Shown here piece by piece: positions 41,750 to 50,652 of a DNA stretch of 64,000 bases. The position numbers and the translations under genes are program-made. The stretch covers positions 62,001-126,000 of the forward strand of contig JAPMXV010000006.1 of assembly GCA_026936335.1 (NCBI GenBank). The letters run 5' to 3'. Origin of the DNA: Mantamonas sphyraenae (Eukaryota > CRuMs > Mantamonadidae). The first letter of the stretch is position 1. Every line of letters begins with the position of its first letter. The notes below the pieces were generated by a model. It was given only the letters and a program-made list of their open reading frames with translations. It had not been told where the DNA came from and ran no database searches.

Positions 41750-43637
41750 ATGGACGTCGAAGTGCAAAAGGACAGCCCGCAGGAGCTGGAAGCTCTCTTT
41801 GTCCAAGGTACGCAACCAAACGGGCGCACAGTGGCCTCCGACCACATATCCACCTATGGCTTATCACACCCAGTCCACGCTGTCCCCTACCACTGCCCAC
41901 GGGCTCGTGTGTCGCATTCCGGCTTTCGCGCGCACTCGCCTCTCGCTGACACACGAAACACACCGCATGTGTGCACGCACACACACGTCCTCCGTCCACA
42001 CGCCCCTGTGCGGTCGCCACCTGCGCACCATTGCTCGTCCGTGCGTGTCCTGTGCAGAGATGATGACCAAGCTCGGCATGGTGGCAAAGTCGACCAACAC
42101 GCGCGAGGAGCGCTTCCTCTTGCGTGTTCTGCGACAGACCAGCAGCATCCGCAAGAAGCTCAGCGTCAGCAGTCTGACTCGTGTTGTCGAGGCCACGTTC
42201 CCGTCCAACCATGCGTACAAACAGACCCTGCTCAACTCGCTCAAGGTACCGTTTCTGCCCTTGGCCCGCGCGCCAAAGAGGGCAATTCCGCCCTTCCGCA
42301 CCTCCCGTTCCCCGGGCCCCGGCCCCACTCACCACGCCCTCGCCCATCGCTCACCCTCGCATCTCCTGCCCCACCTTGCCCTTGCATGTCCTCCCGCCTT
42401 TCAGAGCGTCGACCAGCAGAGTGCCTCCAAGGCCCAGGCCGTCGCCAAGGACGACGGCGAAATGGAACTGGAAACGCCGATCAAGAGCAAGTCTTCCGGC
42501 TCCCTGCTTCCCGAGGTCGAAGCCTACGTGCGCCTCCTCGTCCTCATCCACCTCATTGACAACAACGCCTACCAGCAGGCTGTGGAGAATGCCACGCAGC
42601 TGCTCGAGTTTCTGGCCAAGCTCAACAAGCGCACCATGGACCCCATCAGCAGCAAGGCCTACTTTTACTTCAGCCGCGCCTACGAACTCAGCGGCCGCCT
42701 CAGTGAAATCCGCTCCACTCTCATCGCCCTCCACCGCACAGCCACCCTACGCCACGACGAACAGGGCCAGGCCACTCTGATCAACCTCATCCTCCGCAAC
42801 TATCTCAACTACAACCTCTACGAGCAGGCCGACAAGTTTGTCGCAAAGACCACCTTCCCTGAAAACGCAAACAACAGCGAGCACGCACGCTACTTTTACT
42901 ACCAGGGCCGCATCAAGGCCGTGCAGCTCGACTACACCGAGGCAGAGACCTTCCTCCAGCTTGCCCTGCGCAAGGCTCCCCAGTCGGGTGTCGTCGGCTT
43001 CCGCCTCACCACCACCAAGCTCATCACCATTGTCCAGCTGCTCATGGGCGAGATTCCCCTCAAGAGCACCTTCCGTGTGCCCGAGCTCGCCCAGGGTCTC
43101 CAGCCCTACTTTGAAATCACCCAGAGCGTGCGCGTCGGCGACCTCGCCACCTTTCACACTGTGGTCGAGGAGTACGCCGACCTGTTCAAGAGCGACAAGA
43201 CATACACCCTCATCGCTCGTCTGCGCCAGAACGTCATCAAGACCGGCCTGCGCAAGATCAACCTCTCCTACTCCCGCATCTCCTTTGAGGACATTTGGAT
43301 CAAGCTCAAACTCGACGGCCCCGAAGATGCAGAGGCCATTGTGGCCAAGGCCATCCACGACGGCGTCATTGACGCAACCATCGACCACGATGCTGGCTGC
43401 ATTCGCAGCAACGAGACCGTGGACATTTACTCCACCCAGGAACCCACAGAAGCCTTTGACAAGCGCATCCAGTTTTGCATCAAGATCTACAACGACTCCA
43501 TGCGAGCTATGCGCTACGCAGACGACGACGATGGCCACCAAGGCGAGAGCCTCGAGGACCGCATTGCACGCGAACACGAAGAGGAGGAGTTTGTCCTCGA
43601 CGATGAAGACGACGATGCTGGTGACGACCTGTTTTGA
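41750..43637 (+). CDS. RPN3: 26S proteasome regulatory subunit Rpn3 (PSMD3)
   Basis: Exons 41750-41807, 42058-42245 and 42405-43637; the joins are phase 1 and phase 0 and give 492 residues (yeast 523, human 534). Rpn3 is a PCI-domain subunit of the proteasome lid. Collinear matches: REERFLLRVLRQTSSIRKKL, EVEAYVRLLVLIHLIDNNAYQQAVENA, AYFYFSRAYEL, YYQGRIKAVQLDYTEAETFL, and the PCI winged-helix part TGLRKINLSYSRISFEDIWIKL with VIDATIDHDAGCIRS. The tail is acidic (EEEEFVLDDEDDDAGDDLF). Introns contain CA-rich stretches. The first intron begins 58 bases into the coding region. A still earlier exon cannot be excluded, but the start aligns well enough. Confidence 0.93.
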
Positions 43638-43728
43638 GCAGCACCACAGGGTGTGCCTCGTCTGTGTGGAGTGCAGTGCGAGCGATGGACATGCCAACAC
43701 AAGCCTCTTCTTCCACGGTTGATCACAC

Positions 43729-44071
43729 ATGACGCATGAACCCTCGCACACTGGTTCACGTGTCGCAAGGCAAGTGGCACGTGTGATGCTTTTGACTGTC
43801 ATCCTATCCATGTTGTTGTCGCAAGGGCGTGGCGATCAAACGCTTCCTCCCCATCTCCCACAGACGGCTCATCGTCCCGTTCCGGCGTCGTGGTCGTCGT
43901 TGCAGGTGCCACAGGTGCCATTGGCAGCCGCGTGGTCCACCATCTGGCCTTGGACGAGCGTGTGGCCGAGGTGCGCACGCTCAGCAGACGGCCGATTTCC
44001 GACCAAGCTGCGACCGAGCTGTTTGAGCTCCCGGAATCCCATCTTTCCAAGGTTACGCGGTTTGTGGTCAA
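43729..44071 (+). pseudogene. HTATIP2-like NAD(P)-binding SDR gene, 5' part (interrupted)
   Basis: Exons 43729-43780 and 43864-44071 with an 83-bp GT-AG intron; the splice joins ATG 43729 in frame to the Rossmann motif VVVVAGATGAIGSRVV (G-x-x-G-x-x-G, from about 43887). LSRRP follows, as in HTATIP2/atypical SDR proteins (GRRK/VRRP after the second strand). The frame then enters foreign DNA after the VTRFVV codons (44052-44069), reads 23 further codons and stops at TAA 44139-44141; an AATAAA overlaps this stop (44137-44142). The missing C-terminal half lies at 50057-50573. In this allele the gene should be inactive unless the insert is removed from DNA or RNA. Confidence 0.75.
44066..44071 (+). 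repeat. GGTCAA, left copy of putative target-site duplication
   Basis: Identical to 50051-50056. A wider 12-base comparison (44060-44071 with 50045-50056) agrees at 10 positions. Deleting one copy plus everything between restores the SDR reading frame. Confidence 0.6.
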
Positions 44072-44286
44072 TTATAGGGGTTTGCGATTGCGCGCGCCCT
44101 CTTTCCCTGGTCCTGGATGGGGAACATACGTTGTCGAATAAAGTGCCTTGCCCGATCCTCTGCCACGACTGGTAGTTGATTGATGTCGCCCTGCGTCCTT
44201 GACCCACAAGGGCGCCGCCGGGCGCGTTGCGCTGCGCTCCCGTCAAGCAAACCATCAGGATCTTTTCCTATGCCGACACGTCTCGA

Positions 44287-47200
44287 ATGTTTGATGATTG
44301 GCCATCCAAAATCACGCTGCAGAGTTGCCAGCATCGGGCAGTCCTTGTGTTGCACGGGGCCCGTTCCTCCACCGGGGCCAAGGAAATGGATTTGGACGAA
44401 GGGTGGGCCGCGGTTTTGGGCTCCTCTCTGCCGGTGTCACAACCGGACTCCAAGCCATCTAGGGGCAATCGTCGGGACCTGCGAGCCTTTGTGAAGAGTG
44501 GCCTGGGTGTCCCCAATGTAGTGTCTGGTCACGCAGACCTTGCCCGAATCACACACGTGCAGGATGTTCCCTTTGGTCTGGTTCTGTTCAAGACGCTGGA
44601 CATGGACCACATTCCTGAACAGTGGAGCAGGGTCTACCCACGCAAGCGTCAGCACCAAGACAAAACCTGCATCCGCAGTGTCGTCCAGGAGCGAAGTGAG
44701 ACGCTGACAGCCTTTGATCATGTCGCAGCAGGCATTTCTGAAGATGGGCTTGTGTCCATAGGCAAGCTGCGCCCAGCCCAGCTGCTGGCGCGAGACGTCG
44801 TGCAGATGGTGAAACTGCAGTCAAAGGCCAGCGTGGTGTCGCAGGTCACGCTGCTTTTCGATCTTGGAGCATACTGTGAGTGCTTGACTGGGTGAGAGCC
44901 AAGCAAACAGTCCAACTCACACCTACATCTCGCACGCCGGTGGCAGACTATGCCCTCCAGGTCCTGCCGCTGGCGTCCACGCTGGTGGCGCAGAAGGCTA
45001 AAGTTGACGTTGCAGTCGAGGGCGCGCTTTCATTTTTCCGTACCTTCCAGGAGACTCTGCTGTCCACTGACTTGGATGTCAAGTGGCATGTTCAGGTAGC
45101 CCTCGATTCACACGGCCTTCTCTTTCCTGGGAAGGGTCAGGCATGGGATGACGGCAAGAGGAGCACGCACCTGCAGGATGTTTTGAAACGGTTTGAGAAC
45201 GCTGCACAACAGGTAGGGTACAGGGGCGATGCACGGGAGCAAAGACGATGCAGTAGGCTCACACACCACCACGACACAGAAAACCCGACCCATGGTGAAA
45301 GACGAGATGTACGGCATGTTCAAAGAGGAGTGGGAGGCACAAGGAGGTTTGAAAGGCGTTTCGCTCCTTTGGGAGGCTGGTGTGTCGGCGGATGACCATG
45401 TGCACGCGAAGCATGCTGAGATTAGCAAAGAGCATGGTCACTTTGGTATCTCAGTTGGGGTTGATAGCGATCTTTATGCACAGGTACCGCTAGCGGATTG
45501 CGCGATTGGCATCATTGACGCCCGCTCTGGCTGTGGGACGCTGGCTTCGCAGAAAGCGCGTCAGCACGGAGCTATTGTGGCCCTTTACGCTGGACGGGGT
45601 GATGCCGCACACGGCTGGCTCCGTCTCCCCCTGCCACTGGCGAAGGCGGCGGCGGAAGCCCTGTCGCTCCCCAAGCGAACGACTGCCAATTCCATGCGCT
45701 CCTGGCTGAATGATGCCCTAGCTCTTCGCAACGAGGACACGTTCGCTTGGTTAGACGACCATATGCAGGCTGCCACGGACGCGGACCTGGTGCTCGCGGG
45801 CAAGAAGATGCAGACGGCGCAAAAGCAGCTCGGGCTCCGCAGCGATCCGTGCGCCCTGGCTGAACCGCACAGTGATGATCTACAGTCAAAGAAGAGCAAG
45901 GAGCTGGCGGCACTGTGGGAACTGGTCAAGTGCGGTGCACGTGGGGGGCGCAAGATTTCGTCGATTTCGTACGTGCGCACTTTCTTCGGCCCGTATTTTG
46001 GTTTGAAGGCCTTGAAGGACTTGCAGGACGAGATTATGGGTGCATCAAAGGACAACGTGTTTCTGGTTTGTTTGAAAAGCCCTTCGAGCGTGGTGATTGA
46101 GCTTGGCGAGGAAGGGCCGAGCCTGCACACGGGTGTCTTCGGGTCGAACAACCACCAGGCCTACGTCCAGTGTGTGCAGCCTGGCAGAATGGCCAAGAAG
46201 AAGCGTGCGAAACACCGTTCCAGGAAGTCTAGGAGAGGCAAGGGAAAGCGGCGGCAAAGTGTACGCGTGAGGTCACTTCACACGGCGGACGCTGGCATGC
46301 TGGAGGCTATGGGAGGGGACATTGATGATGTGCCTGATGAGAAGCTTGTACTTTGTACCGGCGAGGGGAGCGACAGCGACCTACACAACCTTTTTGGTGG
46401 CGACGACGATTCGCAGATGCGCATCGGACGCACGGCCCTGCAAACACTGCACGGGCGACTGCGAAAGGACGCGTTCTTGTGCACGGTGCAGCTGCGGTTT
46501 GAGCTGGAAGGCAACATGTTGTCCATCTATGGCTGTGATGGGGACGTTGTAGTGTTGGCCGTGGCCACCCACGTGCGCGATGCCCTGCTGCGTGCCAATG
46601 CACAGCTCGCCGTCGATGAGGAGCAGCAGGCGCTGGCTGACAAAGAATCTGCACGCAGTATGAGTGTTGCCGAGGCATGCGAAGAGGTGCTGAGGATCGA
46701 GGAGGGCAAAGCAGACGAAGCAACGAAGCTCTTGCCCGACCTGACGGCCAGAGATGTGCAAGCTTACCTGGCTGCCGACCTGCGCAACAAAGAGATGGGC
46801 CATCTGCGCAGTGTGCTAGGGATCGCACAGCACCCAACGACGTTCAACGTTGCCCCGGAAGCAGATACGCTCGGCGATCCGTTGTTCAAGCTCTTGATTG
46901 TGTTTGGCGAGATGGCCAACGGGATGGCGCGAGCTGCCTTTCGTTGCTTGACCATAGCCATGGACGAGCTGGGTTCAAGTGCAGAGGGAGGGACGGAGCC
47001 AGAAGGTACGGTGGTGGAAACAACGCGCAAGCGCAAGCAGGTGGTTCTTCTTGCTGCGCCAGTGCACCAGGGTGAAGACGTGCAAGACGACTTTGAGGAA
47101 GATGATGATGACTTTGTGCAAGTGCTCAGCTCTGGGGAGGAAGATGAAGAGGAGGAAGAAGAAGAGGACGACGATGACGCCGATCATCTGGAGGTGGAGG

Positions 47201-49950
47201 AAATGAGCGATGGAGGAGAGGAAGAGGACGAGGACGTGGTGCAAGGTGAAATCGGCACTGCGTTCTTCGAGGATAAGGGCCTGCTTGTGGCCTTTGTGCG
47301 CCAGCTGGCGCGCCTGGTGGCGTCCAGGTCGGAGGGCGAAAACATTTTGGTGCTGAAACACACGCGTACGGACGACTGGGCCAGCATAGACGAGCAAGAG
47401 GACAACAACCCAGCTGAAACCCCCAACCTTGCCATGGTCAAGGATGCAGAAGACTTGGACGAGGTGCTGCTGGACCTCGGTGATCTTCAGCACATTAGTC
47501 TGCAGCCAACCGCAACGCAGCGTACGCTGTGGATGCATTTTAGGACTTACAACAGTCAGCAATGTGCAGAGGAACTCTATGGTGAGTGGAAGGGCCTTTG
47601 TACTCGGTTTGCACTGCGTGGGGCACTTTGGGAGGCGGGGATCGAAGTATGCCACAAACGGCAGGTGGTAGAGTGGCTCGAGGAGGCTTGGGACATGGAA
47701 TCTGGGGTCATCGAGGAGCGGTTTGACAACATTGGCATGCGCTGGACTGCTCATGCAGGTCTGGATACTTCCACAATGGACAAGGGCTGGGTCATGGCCA
47801 AGCTGAAGAAAGCTGGCATCAGCAAACAAGTTTTCACCGGCGCACGCTCGCTCGCCACTCTGCAGACGTGGACACATCTGGCCAAGGCACATGCTGACGG
47901 GCAAATCACTGGGCTACCGCGCAAGCAGAGGTCGCTGTGCGCCGCAGTGACAATCACACCTACAATGATGCGCAGGGCCATGGAGTACCTCGCGCGTGGA
48001 CCGCAAGAGCAACACAGGGACACCACCGCCAACGACGGGGACGGCATCCTTGCTGAGCTGAGCAAGCTGAACCTTCCCAGCCTCAACGCTCGCTGCAAGA
48101 ACGAGGACTTTGCCACAGCAGTTTCCAACTGGTCCCAACAAGGGTCGTCAACGGAGACGTCGTACCGCGCACAGGTCAAAGCTCGTGTTTGCCGCCTGGT
48201 GGCCCAGTTTTCGGAGACGGATGTGCTTGGCAACAAGGTGTCGCACACCTACCGCGAAGCACGCGCAAGCGCGGCGCCGTGCCTGGCGTTCCTGTTTGGC
48301 AGTGCTGCGTTGTCGACCAAGGACAGCTTGCATCACTTGACTGGTACATTGAGCATTGCTGGCACCACCCTGAAGGCATGCGCGTACTCGATGGATGACA
48401 AACCGGCGAACCTGATGCGAGCGTTTTGGCGGTCTCAAAAAGCGGCGGTGCAGGAGTTGATCCTACGGGATGGCAACGAGGACGGAGCAGGCGACGAGGT
48501 CGGTGATGCAGGCGATGCAGTGGCGGACGGAGACAGTGGCACGGACACAACAGCTGCTGCGGGCGATGGAGGCGAGTGTGATGGCGGAGGTGAAGGGGAA
48601 GGTGAAGCAGAGGCAGTTGATGGGGGAGTGGCTGCTGGTGGAGGCGAGGCTGGGCATGAAAGGGAGATGCAGGTGGGCGATGAAGGCGAGTGTGAAGGGG
48701 AGGAGACAGAGGCAGAGGGTGGAGGGGAGGCAGAAGCAACAGGTGGCGAGGCACAGGACGGAGTGGACGACGGAGGCGAGGCAGAGAGCGGAGACGATGC
48801 AAAGAGTGGAGAGGAGACACGGGCGGCGGATGGAGGAGAGGCACAGGACGGAGTGGACGGAGGCGAGGCAGCAGGCAGCACAGATCCTCTGGTCATCGAT
48901 CTTTCGCTGCTGGAGCTGCTCGTGCCCTCGTCGAGGTCAATGGCGTATGCTTACCATGCCATCAAGACGTGGAAAGAGGCTCTGAACGAGGTGAAAGGAA
49001 AGAAGGCACGAGCCATCAAGGTCGCCATGTTCCTCGGCTTGATTCAACTGGTGGGCAAGGAACGGGCGAAGGAGCTGGCACTGGAACAAATCAAACTACT
49101 GGAAGAGAACGAAGCGCCGATGCCTGAAGACACGCGTGCGAGCGGACAACCGTGCCGCGGTGAGATGCAAGCCAAGAGGCTCCGGCCGCCTGTTGGTCAA
49201 CAACAACTCAAACAGACCATTCAAGTGTTGTCCGAGCACAATCTGGCGTGTTCTGACCCTGGCAAGGGAGAGACAACGACGGTCGCAGTTAATTTTGACT
49301 CGGCGCACGTGCAAGATGCCTGCGGGTCCCTCCACCAGGTCGGCACGTACTTTAAGGTCCCGAGCATCCCACACCAACAGGCGAAAGTGGACAATCACAC
49401 ACGGTCTTCTGCACGCCACACACGCTTCAAGGGAGGTGATGCGACCGCCAAATTCAAGCACATACACAAAGCTCAAGGCAGGCGCCCTGGGCAGCAGCTC
49501 CACCACAACGCCCAGCAGACGACCGTCAAGGGCAACGTCAGGCCCGTCATCCATGTCGGAGGCAAGGTGACATGGAGAGGCGAAAGCGGGGGATTCAACA
49601 ACACCATGACCCAGCTGAGCAGACACACGCTCGTGCTCCGGGTGAACGAGTTTCGGACGTCAAAACGGCATTCCCACGGCTGTGGATCCCATGACCTCGA
49701 GTTCGACGGCACGATGGGCTCTACATCCCCTCTCGGCCGCTACCAGACTTGCCCTCACTGCCCCAGTGGTGCACTGCATTGCTGTTCAGCTTCCGGCGTT
49801 TTGCGCCTGATGCTCTCTGGAGCTACCGCACGAAACCGATGCTTCCAACGAGACGAGAACAGCTGCCTGAACTTTGCATTTATTGTGTTCAGCTATGCCA
49901 CTCGCGGATGCCGACCAGCTCACCTGCAAGGAGCGCGAGGATCCAGCTGA
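44287..49950 (+). CDS. Fanzor-like (eukaryotic TnpB) RNA-guided nuclease candidate with giant N-terminal region
   Basis: Three exons, 44287-44875, 44947-45212 and 45280-49950 (introns 71 and 67 bp, GT-AG), give 1,841 residues; the start is the first in-frame ATG and is uncertain. C-terminus: SDPGKGETTTVAV (D1611, bases 49255-49257) fits RuvC-I. RVNEFRTSK (E1742, 49648-49650) fits the relocated glutamate before the zinc ribbon described for Fanzors. CPHC and NRCFQRDENSCLNFAF (D1810, 49852-49854) fit the ribbon and RuvC-III (RDxNAAxNI). The ribbon is imperfect: HSHGCG instead of C-x2-C. Upstream are acidic linkers (47080-47250, 48480-48890), a basic patch (46190-46260) and about 1,400 residues I cannot assign. 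Fanzors usually have 400-1,000 residues, so this is oversized. A decayed or fused copy is possible. Confidence 0.6.
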
Positions 49951-49987
49951 TCCGCCACACGAGCTCCACGGACCAAGCCACGCACAC

Positions 49988-50007
49988 GAACCCTTAGCAA
50001 TGGGTTC
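49988..50007 (+). other. 6-bp stem, 8-base loop hairpin near element right end
   Basis: GAACCC (49988-49993) pairs with GGGTTC (50002-50007). It lies between the Fanzor-like stop codon and the proposed right boundary. In TnpB/Fanzor elements the guide-RNA scaffold comes from this region, so it may be part of such an RNA. That role is inferred from position only. Confidence 0.35.
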
Positions 50008-50050
50008 ACTTGATACATCCTTCGCAGCATCTCGCGTCCAGACTGTTTTC

Positions 50051-50056
50051 GGTCAA
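50051..50056 (+). repeat. GGTCAA, right copy of putative target-site duplication
   Basis: Matches 44066-44071 and is followed in frame by the GEVICEGQYD codons of the interrupted SDR gene. Confidence 0.6.
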
Positions 50057-50573
50057 GGGCGAGGTGATTTGCGAAGGACAGTACGACACGGGGGAGTTGC
50101 CCGACGCCGCCTTTGCAGACGTGGACGCAGGCATTTCGGCGATGGGCATCTACACGGCCCAGGCGGAGAGCGAGGAGCACTTTCGAAAGGTTGAAATTGA
50201 CCAAAATCTGCTCGTGGCAACAAGGGTGGCCAAACAGCGTCCTGGAGTGGCACGATGGTCCTTCCTGTCTGGACAAGGGGCCAAGAAGGGAGGGTGGGCC
50301 ATGTTTGCCCGCGTCAAGTTTGACGCAGAGGAGGCGTTCCGCAACGTCGATGGCATGGGTCTTGCGGTCACTGTACGCCCCGGGGGCATCCGTGGACGCA
50401 AGCAGTACCCGCTGTGGGCCGATTGGGCGGCGGAGTGGCTGCCTGATTTTCTGACGATCCACACCGACCAGATCGCAAGAGGCATGATTGCAGCTGTGCT
50501 TCTGCCCATGGAGGACGTCCAAGAAGTGTATGAAAACCAAGAGATCAAGGAATTGGCCAAGAAGTGGCCCTGA
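50057..50573 (+). pseudogene. HTATIP2-like NAD(P)-binding SDR gene, 3' part (interrupted)
   Basis: This piece lacks a start codon of its own. It encodes the second half of an atypical SDR: AAFADVDAGISAMGIYTA corresponds to the FxxxDVxFCxLGTT segment of HTATIP2, SEEHFRKVEIDQNLLVATRVAK to its AEGFVRVDxDYV helix, and WSFLSGQGAKKGG...FARVKFDAEEAF plus VTVRPGGIRGRKQ to the S-x-x-G-A, VKGxxE and RPG motifs. Joined to the 5' part at the GGTCAA repeat, the coding length is 777 bases (258 residues), close to HTATIP2 (242). The stop lies 79 bp before the next gene. The likely role of the intact protein is that of an NAD(P)H-binding oxidoreductase or regulator. Confidence 0.75.
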
Positions 50574-50652
50574 ACCCTGCCGAGGGAGGAGAGAAAACGT
50601 CGAAGTGCGCGTTTGCCCAAACGCAACCACTCAAATTCAAGCCACTTTAGCG

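Larger units (their letters stand above)
44072..50050 (+). mobile_element. Putative Fanzor-encoding mobile element inserted in an SDR gene
   Basis: About 5.98 kb of DNA divides a single host gene. It is flanked by GGTCAA copies (44066-44071 and 50051-50056), contains one large spliced gene with a C-terminal TnpB/Fanzor-type RuvC signature, and has a short hairpin near its right end. No convincing terminal inverted repeats were found: the best inverted pair, 44075-44086 with 49985-49996, matches at 9 of 12 positions. No separate transposase is recognised; the unassigned N-terminal 1,400 residues of the encoded protein could hold one. The exact ends rest on frame restoration of the host gene, not on known terminal sequences. 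Confidence 0.7.

Noticed and set aside
44075..49996. Imperfect inverted pair TAGGGGTTTGCG / TAAGGGTTCGTG as element termini
   Set aside because: Only 9 of 12 positions match, and the right copy lies 54 bases inside the boundary set by frame restoration. Too weak to call terminal inverted repeats.
49988..50050. Helitron-type 3' end (hairpin followed by CTRR)
   Set aside because: A hairpin is present but no CTRR follows at the expected distance, no Rep/helicase is seen, and Helitrons do not duplicate a target site.
50010..50573. Independent gene starting at the TTG at 50010
   Set aside because: No ATG, and the content is the second half of an SDR whose first half ends at 44071.
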